DNA from: UBA2241 sp963777895
GTDB taxonomy: Bacteria; Actinomycetota; Thermoleophilia; UBA2241
Assembly: GCA_963777895.1 (NCBI GenBank)
Contig: CAVZSF010000007.1
Location: forward strand, 186,001 to 250,000
DNA length: 64,000 bases
Direction: 5' to 3'
Shown here: piece after piece, positions 50,023-58,312 of the stretch
Layout: each line of letters opens with the position of its first letter
Position numbering within the stretch: position 1 is the first letter of the stretch
Notes under the pieces: model-generated
The model's database searches: none
The model's input: the letters and a program-made list of their open reading frames with translations, nothing else
Told to the model about the DNA's origin: nothing
Made by a program: the position numbers and the translations under genes

Positions 50023-51108
50023 ATGAAGCTCAGCAAGGGTTGGACCGTGTCACTGGCCGCCGTCGCCGTGATCGTCATGGCACTCTTCATCGCCGCCTGC
50101 GGCGGCGATGAGACGCCAAGCGACACGGGCAGCAGCGCCGCCGCCACCACGGAGCTGAACATCTACGCGTGGTCGGGCGAGATCCCGGACTCGATCATCA
50201 AGGACTTCGAGAAGGAGACGGGCGTTACCGTCACTTTCGACACCTTCGACAGCAACGAATCGATGGTGACGAAGCTGCAGTCGGGCGCGACGGGCTATGA
50301 CCTCGTGAACCCGAGCCAGTATGCCGTGCAGCAGTTGGCGGGGCTCAAGCTCATCCAGGAGCTCGATCACTCGCAGCTGCCCAGCTTGGGCAACGTGCCG
50401 GAGTCGTTCCAGCAGTCCCAGTACGACCCCGGCAACCGCTGGAGCGTCCCGGTGATGTGGGGCACGACGGCGCTCGCCTACAACTCCAAGTACATCAAGG
50501 ACAACGTCGACAGCTGGGCAGCGCTCGCGGATCCGAAGTACAAGGGCAGGATCATGATGCTCGACAACATGCTTGCCGCGTACATCCCGGCGCTGCAGGT
50601 GAACGGGTACGCCGCTGGCTCCACGGTGAAGTCCGAAGTCGACGTCGCGACCCAGTGGCTGATGGACCAGAAGCCGCTTCTGCAGGGCTACAACGCCACG
50701 AACAACGCGCAGCTGCTGGCGCAGGGTCAGGTGTGGATCGAGCTCGCCTGGAACAGCCAGATCGTGCCGCTCCTGAAGGATCATCCGGAGATCAAGTACG
50801 TCTACCCGAAGGAAGGCTTCTCCTTCTGGACCGACAACCTGTCGATCACGAGCAGCGCCAAGAACGTGGCAAATGCCTACAAGTTCATCGAGTACCTCCT
50901 GCAGCCTGAAGTCGCGGCCAAGATGTGCACCGACTCCGGTATCGCCGTGCCCAACACACCGATGATGGACCTGCTGCCGGCCGACGTCGCCAGCAACCCC
51001 GCCATGTTCGCGCCCGAGGCGGACATGTCGCGCGCCGACGTGATCCTCGACCCGGCCAAGGCGACCGTCATGTATCAGAAGGGCTGGACCAAGGTCCGGG
51101 CCGAGTAG
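50023..51108 (+). CDS. potD: Polyamine-type ABC transporter substrate-binding lipoprotein (PotD-like)
   Basis: A 361-residue binding lipoprotein. The signal peptide ends in LFIAACGG, a lipobox. The fold features ELNIYAWSGEIPDSIIKDFEKETG and later VPVMWGTTALAYNSKYI mark the PotD/PotF group. It captures a polyamine-like or amide ligand outside the cell and gives it to the PotB/PotC pair. An in-frame ATG at 50011 is possible, but 50023 has GGGGG at the right distance. A hairpin 52 bases downstream may weaken transcription into the next genes. Confidence 0.9.
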   Translation: MKLSKGWTVSLAAVAVIVMALFIAACGGDETPSDTGSSAAATTELNIYAWSGEIPDSIIKDFEKETGVTVTFDTFDSNESMVTKLQSGATGYDLVNPSQYAVQQLAGLKLIQELDHSQLPSLGNVPESFQQSQYDPGNRWSVPVMWGTTALAYNSKYIKDNVDSWAALADPKYKGRIMMLDNMLAAYIPALQVNGYAAGSTVKSEVDVATQWLMDQKPLLQGYNATNNAQLLAQGQVWIELAWNSQIVPLLKDHPEIKYVYPKEGFSFWTDNLSITSSAKNVANAYKFIEYLLQPEVAAKMCTDSGIAVPNTPMMDLLPADVASNPAMFAPEADMSRADVILDPAKATVMYQKGWTKVRAE

Positions 51109-51160
51109 CGAAGCCGACTCGGCCGGATACCGTGAGGACCGGCCGATGAGAACGATGGAA

Positions 51161-51199
51161 GACGGCCGCGGCCGCCGCTGCGCGGCGGCCGCGGCCGTC
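51161..51199 (+). terminator. Perfect 18-bp hairpin after PotD
   Basis: Arms 51161-51178 and 51182-51199 pair exactly around TGC. It lies inside the operon between the transporter and the enzyme genes and may act as a partial terminator. Confidence 0.65.
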
Positions 51200-51274
51200 C
51201 GGAAGGACACCGACCGGCGGCTCTGTTGCGCTGCCTGGTCTGGTGACGACCGACAACCAGGGAGGGCCGCACGC

Positions 51275-51952
51275 GTGGGCGGATTCGACATCGTGGCTGA
51301 GGTGCCGCGGGCTCCCGCCGAGCTCGTGGAACGGTACCGGCAGATCGCCCCGTCCACCCTCGGCCACCTCATCGAGGGGCACACGCTCGACAACAGGATC
51401 GAGGCGCTGCTCCCCGGCACCCGGCTGACCGGGCCCGCCATCACGGTGCGGACGAAGGGTCGCGACTCGACCGTCTGCCACAAGGTGATGGACTTCATCC
51501 AGCGCGGCGACGTCGTCGTGATCGCGACCGACATCTCGTGGGAGCGTGAGTACGCCTGCTGGGGCGAGATGATGATGCTGGCCGCCAAGCAGGCGGGTGT
51601 CGCCGGAGTCGTCATCGACGGCCCTCTCACCGACATGCAGCAGCTGCGCGAGATCGGCCTGCCGGTGTTCGGCAGGGGGCGGTCCGCCATCACCACCCAG
51701 CTGCTGGGTGAGGGCGGCGCCATCAACCTGCCGATCGTATGCGGCGGCCTCCTCGTCAACCCCGGCGACCTCGTGCTGGGCAGCGACGACGGGGTCGTCG
51801 TGCTCTCACCGGACGAGGCCGAGCGGCTCTGGGACGAGGCCTGGGAGGAGGAGACGGGCGACAGCGAGTACCGCGACGACCTGCTCGCCGGCAAGCGTCC
51901 CTCCCAGCTCTACGACATCGACGGCCTGATAGACGGGAGCTTCCATGGATGA
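51275..51952 (+). CDS. RraA/HMG-aldolase family protein
   Basis: A 225-residue RraA-like protein of the 4-hydroxy-4-methyl-2-oxoglutarate aldolase superfamily. The core GVVIDGPLTDMQQLREIGLPVF corresponds to the metal- and substrate-binding loop, which in the aldolases contains Arg before the Asp; here Thr stands before Asp (DGPLTD), so the aldolase reaction is less certain. The C-terminal extension DEAWEEETGDSEYRDD is charged. GTG at 51275 with GGGAGGG upstream. It overlaps the creatininase gene by 8 bases and is likely part of the same catabolic pathway. Confidence 0.8.
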   Translation: MGGFDIVAEVPRAPAELVERYRQIAPSTLGHLIEGHTLDNRIEALLPGTRLTGPAITVRTKGRDSTVCHKVMDFIQRGDVVVIATDISWEREYACWGEMMMLAAKQAGVAGVVIDGPLTDMQQLREIGLPVFGRGRSAITTQLLGEGGAINLPIVCGGLLVNPGDLVLGSDDGVVVLSPDEAERLWDEAWEEETGDSEYRDDLLAGKRPSQLYDIDGLIDGSFHG

Positions 51953-52724
51953 CGCACGCGAGCCACTCTTCGCGAAGGGCGTGGACTACGGCGCCCAGAG
52001 CTGGCGCGCCGTGGCCGCGCAGCGCGATGCTCTCAGGCAGCCGCTCGTCATCATCCCGTCCGGCGCCATCGAGGTGTACGGCCCGCATCTGCCGCTGGGC
52101 TCGGACTCAGTCGTCGCCGTCGCGATCGCCCGGCGCGTTGCGGGCGAGCTGGGCGCCGTGTGCACGCCGGTCATCCCGGTCGGCTACTCGCGTGACCTGA
52201 TGAGCCATCCGGGGACGCTGACCGTGACCCCGGATGCCTTCCGCGCTTACTTCGAGGGCGTCTGCCACAGCCTCGTTCACTGGGGCTTCAGCGACCTCCT
52301 CTTCCTCAACACGCACGCCGGCAACGTCGGGCTGATCGACCAGGTCGCGCTCGACCTGATCGAGGAACGCGGTGTACGGTGCCTGCAGGTCGACTGGTGG
52401 CGCTATGCGAACCGCGTAGCCGCCGATCTCATGTCGGGCGGACCGTGGGTCGTGGGGCACGCGGGAGAGCTCGGCACCTCGGTCCTGCTCGAGGTCGCGC
52501 CCGAGCTCGTGGACCCGAGTGCGGCGGTCGACGAGGAACCGGCCGGCGATCCGTGGCCGTCCGGGCTCGAGCGTTACTACGACTACGGCGACTTCAGCGA
52601 GTCGGGCGTGATGGGCCGGCCATCCCTGGCATCAGCCGAGAAGGGCAAGGCCATCGTCGACCGCTGCGTTGGGCAGATCTGCCTGACCGCGCGGGAGCAT
52701 TTCGACAGGGAGGAGGCGGGATGA
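51945..52724 (+). CDS. Creatininase-family amidohydrolase
   Basis: A 259-residue metal-dependent amidohydrolase. The metal motif is SGAIEVYGPHLPLGSD with Glu43, His48 and Asp54; the NTHAGNVGLIDQ block follows. Creatininase opens cyclic or amide C-N bonds; relatives act in mycofactocin, 3-dehydro and other amide chemistry. The compound here is unknown. It overlaps the RraA-like gene by 8 bases and the nitrilase-family gene by 4 bases. Confidence 0.87.
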   Translation: MDDAREPLFAKGVDYGAQSWRAVAAQRDALRQPLVIIPSGAIEVYGPHLPLGSDSVVAVAIARRVAGELGAVCTPVIPVGYSRDLMSHPGTLTVTPDAFRAYFEGVCHSLVHWGFSDLLFLNTHAGNVGLIDQVALDLIEERGVRCLQVDWWRYANRVAADLMSGGPWVVGHAGELGTSVLLEVAPELVDPSAAVDEEPAGDPWPSGLERYYDYGDFSESGVMGRPSLASAEKGKAIVDRCVGQICLTAREHFDREEAG

Positions 52725-53563
52725 CCCTCAAGGTCGCCGCCGTCCAGATGCAGTCCGGTCCGTCGAAGGACGACAACGTCGCCGCAGCCGTCGCTATGAT
52801 CGAGGAGGCGGCCGGCCAGGGCGCCGACCTCGTCGCCCTGCCCGAGTACTTCACGTATCTGGGGCCCGAGGAGCGGTACGGCGAGGTCGCCGAGACGGTC
52901 GACGGAGAGACGCTGACCCATCTCGCCGACCTCGCCGCCCGCCACCGCATCCTCATTCACGCCGGCAGCCTGGTCGAGCCATCCCCGCTCCCGGGCAAGT
53001 TCTCCAACACCAGCGTCCTCATCGACCGCGCCGGGGGACGGCACGGCCTCTACCGCAAGATGCACCTCTTCGACATCGACGTCCCCGATGAGGTCACCGA
53101 CCAGGAGTCGGCGTTCATCGCTGCGGGGGAGGAGCTGACAGTCGTCAACCTGCCGGAGTTCGCGGCCGGCATGTCGATCTGCTTCGACCTGCGTTTCCCG
53201 GAGATGTATCGAGCCCTGGCGGCGGCCGGCGCCCAGCTGCTCTTCGTTCCGGCCGCCTTCGCCTATGCGACCGGCCGCGTCCACTGGAAGCTCCTGCTCC
53301 AGGCCCGTGCGGTCGAGAACCACGCGTTCGTGGTGGCCGCAGGCCAGGAAGGCGACGCGAGTGGCCACCCCCTGTGGGGCCACACGATGATCGTCGATCC
53401 GTGGGGCGCGGTTCTCGCCGAACGCGAGGCCGCCGGCGCCGGCATCATCTACGCCGACATCGACGTCGCCGAGGTCGAGCGGCGTCGTGGTCAGGTCCCT
53501 GTGCTGAGCGTCAGGCGGCCCGACCTGTACGCCAAGCCTGTGCGCGTGGAGCAGGTGTCGTAG
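52721..53563 (+). CDS. Nitrilase superfamily hydrolase (Nit1/Nit2-like)
   Basis: A 280-residue carbon-nitrogen hydrolase. The Glu-Lys-Cys triad is Glu42 (LPEYF), Lys113 (YRKMHLFD) and Cys154 (SICFDLRFPE), in the order of omega-amidase or deaminated-glutathione amidase enzymes. It should cleave a short amide. Its ATG (52721) overlaps the creatininase stop by 4 bases and has GGAGG upstream. As the last gene of the operon, it probably finishes breakdown of the imported nitrogen compound. Confidence 0.9.
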   Translation: MTLKVAAVQMQSGPSKDDNVAAAVAMIEEAAGQGADLVALPEYFTYLGPEERYGEVAETVDGETLTHLADLAARHRILIHAGSLVEPSPLPGKFSNTSVLIDRAGGRHGLYRKMHLFDIDVPDEVTDQESAFIAAGEELTVVNLPEFAAGMSICFDLRFPEMYRALAAAGAQLLFVPAAFAYATGRVHWKLLLQARAVENHAFVVAAGQEGDASGHPLWGHTMIVDPWGAVLAEREAAGAGIIYADIDVAEVERRRGQVPVLSVRRPDLYAKPVRVEQVS

Positions 53564-53700
53564 GGGCGGTCCGCTCCTCGACTCAGCGCCAGCACGCAGG
53601 CCTGTGCCAACGGACACGATCCCCGCGCGGAGGGGAATCGGGAGTGAAAGCGTTCGGTGGCGAAAGCCGAACGGATCGCCGAGAGCAGGTCGCTCGGGCG

Positions 53701-54024
53701 TCAGGCCTTCGGGTTCGGCGTCTTCACTACGAGGAAGCGCGCTACGCTGTCGCTCTCGTTGAAGATGGCGTGCAGCCGGCCCTGCCCGCTGGGGACCAGC
53801 GTGTCGGGGCCGGCCTCGACGCTCTCGCCGTCGATCTCGATGCGGGGCGTGCCTTCGAGCACGTAGAAGTAGGCATCCACCGGCGCCTTGTGCGGCTTCA
53901 CGGTCTCGCCGGGCTGCAGCGTGATCTGCGAGACGACCACGTGCGCGGTGCTGTACAGGTGACGGACGTCGACGCCGTGGGGGTTGTCGGCCACGGCAAC
54001 CTGGTCGGCGGTGATGGTCTGCAT
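53701..54024 (-). CDS. Small cupin-domain protein
   Basis: A 107-residue single-domain cupin. Both cupin motifs are recognisable: LQPGETVKPHKAPVDAYFYVLEG (in part) and PDTLVPSGQGRLHAIFNES. The second His is in motif 2; motif 1 has one His and Glu is replaced by Asp. It is probably a metal-binding sensor or dioxygenase-like protein; no role is assigned. Minus strand, downstream of and convergent with the nitrilase gene. Confidence 0.75.
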   Translation of the reverse strand: MQTITADQVAVADNPHGVDVRHLYSTAHVVVSQITLQPGETVKPHKAPVDAYFYVLEGTPRIEIDGESVEAGPDTLVPSGQGRLHAIFNESDSVARFLVVKTPNPKA

Positions 54025-54135
54025 GCTGGGCTCCGTTCGTCGATGGTCGGCGACGAACCTACCCGGCGCGGAGCGGGAGCGATCCTGACCTTGGTCAAGG
54101 CTTCGGGTCGGCGGCAGCGGACGTCCCGACCGCTG

Positions 54136-54948
54136 TCAGGTCCTGCCGGTGAACTCGTCCATCGAGCGCGTGATCCCGAAGACGTCGGCGATCTCGTCGA
54201 ACGCCCACACGGGGAGCAGACGCATCGCGGGCAGCGTGCGCACCATCCACGGCATCTGCACCTGGGGCCGGTTGTGCTGGACGGCGCCGATGATGGCAGC
54301 GATGACGTCGTCGGTCTTGAGGATCGGCAGCAGGCGCGGGAAGCGCGTCTTGACCCCGGCGAACATGCCCGTGTCGACGTAGAAGGGGCAGATGACGGTG
54401 GTCTTGACGCCCGGGGCGCTACGCTTCAGCTCGAAGCGCAGCGCCTCCGCGAAGCCGACCGCCGCGTGCTTGCTCGCGGCGTAGTCGGTCTGGCGGGGCG
54501 TGCCGATGAGGCCGGCGGCCGAGGCGACGGTCACGACGTGACCGCTGCCTTTGGCGACCATGCCGGGCAAGAAGGCGCGCGTCACCCAGAAGGGCGCGAG
54601 CGCGTTGACGCGCAGGGTCCGCTCGATCTGCTCGTCCTCGAGCTCCAGGATCGGGCGGCCGCTGACGATGCCGGCGTTGTTGATGAGGATGTCGACGGGG
54701 CCGGCGGAGGCCAGCACCTGTGCGGCGACCGCGGCCACCTGGCTGCGGTCGCCGACGTCGCAGGCGAAGCCGCCGGCCTGGCGGGCGCCGTGCTCGGCCG
54801 CTGCGGCGGCCGCGGCCTCGGCGCCCTCCCCGTCGATGTCGAGAAGGGTCACGTCGGCGCCCAGGTCTGCGCAGCGCAGCGCGAGGCCGCGCCCGATGCC
54901 CGAGGCCCCTCCTGTGATGAGCACGTGCTTGCTGGCGATGGTGGTCAT
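54136..54948 (-). CDS. Short-chain dehydrogenase/reductase (SDR)
   Basis: A 270-residue SDR. TGGASGIG is at 12-19, NNAGI follows, and the active-site YAASK comes after TVASAAGLIGTP. The later part (FYVDTGMFAGVKTRFPRLLP) resembles the retinol-dehydrogenase-like SDR16C group, which act on lipophilic alcohols. Strand 2 ends in LLDID, which favours NAD. It lies directly downstream of the frameshifted aldehyde dehydrogenase, so the two may have worked on alcohol and aldehyde steps. Confidence 0.85.
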   Translation of the reverse strand: MTTIASKHVLITGGASGIGRGLALRCADLGADVTLLDIDGEGAEAAAAAAAEHGARQAGGFACDVGDRSQVAAVAAQVLASAGPVDILINNAGIVSGRPILELEDEQIERTLRVNALAPFWVTRAFLPGMVAKGSGHVVTVASAAGLIGTPRQTDYAASKHAAVGFAEALRFELKRSAPGVKTTVICPFYVDTGMFAGVKTRFPRLLPILKTDDVIAAIIGAVQHNRPQVQMPWMVRTLPAMRLLPVWAFDEIADVFGITRSMDEFTGRT

Positions 54949-55005
54949 CGCGACCCCCTCAGATCGTGACCGTGACTGGCGTGTGGGCGCAGGTGGTCAT
55001 ACCCC

Positions 55006-56680
55006 TCACTTGATGCCCGGCACGTGCTTGAGCGCGCGGACCGCCATGCTCATGACGGTGGCGTACTGCTCGTGGCTCAGGAAGGGCGGCGTGTCGATGG
55101 CGAGGAGCGCGCTGCGCCGCCACGGTCTGCGCCTCGGTGTACTTGAGCAGACCGGCGGCGCCGTGGCGGCGGCCGAGCCCCGAGTCCTTGAAGCCGCCCA
55201 TCGGGCTCATCGACGCCCACGTCGCGGCGTAGGCCTCGTTGATGTTGACGGTGCCGGCCTGGATGCAGCCGGCGATCTCGCGCGCGGCGCGCACGTCGCG
55301 CGTCCAGACGCTGGCGTTGAGGCCGTAGGCGGTGTCGTTGGCGCGGGCGACCATCTCGTCGGTGGAGGAGCAGCGGTAGACGGCCGCGACCGGACCGAAG
55401 GTCTCGTCGCGGCACAGCGCCATCTCCTCGGTGACGCCGGCCAGCAGGGTGGGCTCGTAGAAGTAGGGGCCGAGGTCGGGCCGGGCCTTGCCGCCCGCCA
55501 GCACCTCGGCGCCCTTGGCTACGGCCTCGTCGACGTGGCCGGCGACCTTCGTCGAGCTGCGTCGGCGCTGACCAGCGAACCCATGTCGGCGACGAAGTCG
55601 AGGCCGGCGCCGAGGCGCACGTTGCGCAGCGCCTCGGCCAGCCGCGGCACGAAGGCGTCGTAGATGGCGTCGTGCACGTAGATACGCTCGATGCTGATGC
55701 AGAGCTGCCCGCTGTTCGAGCAGATGCCGCGCACCGCGCCGCGCACCGGCCGCGTCGAGAGCGGCGTCGGAGAGCACGAGCAGCGGGTTCTTGCCGCCCA
55801 GCTCCATCGCGCAGTCCTTGAGGCGCGCGGCGGCCTGGGCGGCGACGGTGCGGCCGGTGGCCGTCGAGCCGGTGAACATCACGTAAGTCGGTCGCGTCGA
55901 TGAGCGGCTCGCCGAGCTCGCCGCCTCGCCCCGTGACGATCTGCAGCAGGCTCGTCGGGGTAGGCCCGCCTCTTGCGAGGAGTGCCGCCGCCCAGAGCGC
56001 CGTGAACGGCGTCTGCGCGTCCGGCTTGATGACGACGCCGTTGCCGGCGAGCGAGCGCCGGGATGGCGTCGCCGGCCGTGAGCGCGAGCGGGTAGTTCCA
56101 GGGGGCGATGATGCCGACGACGCCGCGCGGCACGTGCTGCTCCCAGGCCTTGGTCAGGACGGGGAGAGCTCCCTGGCGGCGACGGGGCCGGAGCAGGCCG
56201 GCGGCGACGTGGGCGTAGTAGCGCGCCTGGATGGCGACGTCGAGGACCTCCTCGAAGGCGTGGCGGCGCGCCTTGCCCGTCTCGAGCTGGATGAGGTCGA
56301 GGGCCTCGTGCGCGTTGGCGAGTGAGAAGGTCGTGGAAGCGGAGGAGGACGCGCGCACGGTCGCGGACGGGGCGGCGGACCCAGGCCGCCTGGGCCACGG
56401 CTGCCGCGGCGGCGGCGGCGGTCACGTCCGCCGCCGTGCCCTTGGGCACCGCGCCGAGGGTCTCGCCCGTCAACGGCGCCTCGACGGGGATGGTCTCACC
56501 GGACGCAGCCACGGCGGCGCGCGCCGCGAGGCGCGCGAGCATGGCCGCGTCGACGCGCGGCGACCAGCGGCGGTGCGGGTCGATCTCGACGCCGCGATCG
56601 GCGGCGGCAGGCCGCCCGCCGATCGCGGCGTCCGCAGGCCGCCTCGTCGCGGCGTTCTTCGTCGTCTGCCTGGCCGCCAT
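55006..56680 (-). pseudogene. GabD2-like succinate-semialdehyde dehydrogenase, multiply frameshifted
   Basis: Aldehyde dehydrogenase of about 515 residues when its pieces are joined. It reads N-terminus, GIIAPWNYPLAL, VMFTGSTATGR, MELGGKNPL with the catalytic Glu, NSGQLCISIERIYV with the catalytic Cys, DETFGP and GFKDSGLG, all in the right order but in at least three reading frames. I count about eight single-base shifts, near 56324, 56053, 55985, 55965, 55888, 55750, 55562 and 55110. The protein sequence is otherwise well kept, including both active-site residues, so this is either a very young pseudogene or a poorly assembled stretch. The start ATG at 56680 precedes MAARQTTKNAAT. Confidence 0.85.
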
Positions 56681-56864
56681 GGGCTCCCCTTCCGGCGCGG
56701 TGTGGGCGCAGTCTACACCGCGCCGCCGCCGTCCCCGGGGGCGTTCATTGACGCCCCAGCGCTCGCAGCCTAGCATCGGGTCGTCTGACACAGGGGCTGG
56801 GCTCCCGCCGTCGAGCGATGCGCGGCGCCCCCCTTCGCATCCTTCGAGCGGTGAGGTGAATCTG

Positions 56865-58277
56865 GTGGCTGACGACGGTCTCGCGCAGGTCATCGGCGAT
56901 CTGTATCCCTATGGCGACAAGACGCCCACCTACCGGCGCGTGCCCGCCGAACCGGTGGACCGGGCCGCCATTCTCGACACGATCGCCGGCATGGCACAGG
57001 CTGAGGACGAGCGCGGCGACAAGGGCACCGTTTCCGGCAGCCTGTACTGCGGCGACCACGACCACTACCACTTCCTCGGCGACGTCTTCGACCTGTACTC
57101 GCATGCCAACGTGCTGCAGCGCGACATGTATCCGAGCGCCACCAAGTTCGAGGGCGAGATCATCGCCATGACGTCGGAGCTGCTGCACGGTACCGGCGTC
57201 GGCGTGATCACCGGTGGCGGCTCCGAGAGCCTCATCACGGCTCTGTACTCCTACCGTGAGCAGGCGCGCGAGAAGCGCGGCGTCACCCGTCCCAACGTGG
57301 TCAAGCCGGTCACGGCTCACGTCGCGCTCGACAAGGGCGCGCACTGGCTGGGCATCGAGATGCGGCATGCGCCGCTCACGGGCGACTACGTCGCCGACGT
57401 CGGCGCCATGGCCGACCTCATCGACGACCAGACCGTCGCGGTGATCGGCAGCGCGGCCAATTACGCCCACGGCCTCATCGACCCGATCGAGGAGATCGCG
57501 GCGCTGGCGCAGGAGCGCGGCATCGGCATGCACGTCGACGGCTGCCTGGGCGGCTGGCTGCTCCCCTGGGTGGAGCGGCTCGGTTACGAGCTGCCACTCT
57601 GGGACTTCCGCGTGCCGGGCGTGACCTCCATCTCGGCCGACACCCACAAGTACGGCTACGGCCTCAAGGGCTCGAGCGTGCTGCTGTACCGCGACAAGGC
57701 GCTGCGCAAGCACCAGTACTTCGCCTTCCCGGACTGGCCCGGCGGCCTGTACATCTCGCCGGGCTTCGCCGGGTCGCGCAGCGGCGGCATCCTGGCCTCG
57801 ACCTGGGCGGCGCTGCTGGCGACGGGGGAGGCCGGCTATCTGGCCGCCGCCGACGGCATCATGAAGACCGCCCTCGCGATCCGCGACGGTATCCGCGAGG
57901 GCATTCCCGAGCTGGAGGTCATCGGCGACCCGGTCTTCTTGATCGCCTTCAAGGCGGCGGCCGACCTCGACATCTATCTGGTCAACGACGCCCTCATGGC
58001 ACAGGGCTGGCGGATGAACCCGCTGCAGCTGCCGCCGGCGCTGCACTTCTGCATCACGCGGCCCAACACGGCGCCGGGCGTCGCCGAGGCGTTCCTCGAG
58101 GCGCTGCACGGCGCGGTCGGCTACGCGACGCAGCACAAGGGGGAGTCGGCGAAGTCGGGCGCGGTGTACGGCTTCGGCGGCACGCCGCAGGGCAACGCCC
58201 TCGTCAAGACCGTGATGGTGCGGGTGCTCGACGCGATGCACGAGGTCGCGCCATCGCGCGACGGCGTGGCTTCTTGA
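56865..58277 (+). CDS. Group II PLP decarboxylase/lyase (sphingosine-1-phosphate lyase-like)
   Basis: A 470-residue fold-type I PLP enzyme. The PLP lysine is in SADTHKYGYGLKG, the pattern shared by S1P lyase and aromatic/tyrosine decarboxylases; GGSESLITALYSYREQ and MHVDGCLGGWLLPW supply the cofactor pocket. S1P lyase-like proteins cleave the C-C bond of phospho-amino-alcohols, whereas close relatives remove CO2 from amino acids; either is possible. The start is a GTG at 56865 with GAGGTGA upstream. It leads a cluster with a sugar-type kinase, MFS and PLP/VOC fusion. Confidence 0.85.
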   Translation: MADDGLAQVIGDLYPYGDKTPTYRRVPAEPVDRAAILDTIAGMAQAEDERGDKGTVSGSLYCGDHDHYHFLGDVFDLYSHANVLQRDMYPSATKFEGEIIAMTSELLHGTGVGVITGGGSESLITALYSYREQAREKRGVTRPNVVKPVTAHVALDKGAHWLGIEMRHAPLTGDYVADVGAMADLIDDQTVAVIGSAANYAHGLIDPIEEIAALAQERGIGMHVDGCLGGWLLPWVERLGYELPLWDFRVPGVTSISADTHKYGYGLKGSSVLLYRDKALRKHQYFAFPDWPGGLYISPGFAGSRSGGILASTWAALLATGEAGYLAAADGIMKTALAIRDGIREGIPELEVIGDPVFLIAFKAAADLDIYLVNDALMAQGWRMNPLQLPPALHFCITRPNTAPGVAEAFLEALHGAVGYATQHKGESAKSGAVYGFGGTPQGNALVKTVMVRVLDAMHEVAPSRDGVAS

Positions 58278-58312
58278 CGTGGGCGGCGTGGTGAACGGCT
58301 GCGGGCTCTGAC

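Noticed and set aside
55006..58277. A GABA shunt (glutamate decarboxylase plus SSADH)
   Set aside because: The PLP enzyme has S1P-lyase-like motifs rather than clear glutamate-decarboxylase ones, the SSADH is frameshifted and divergent, and no GABA transaminase is present.
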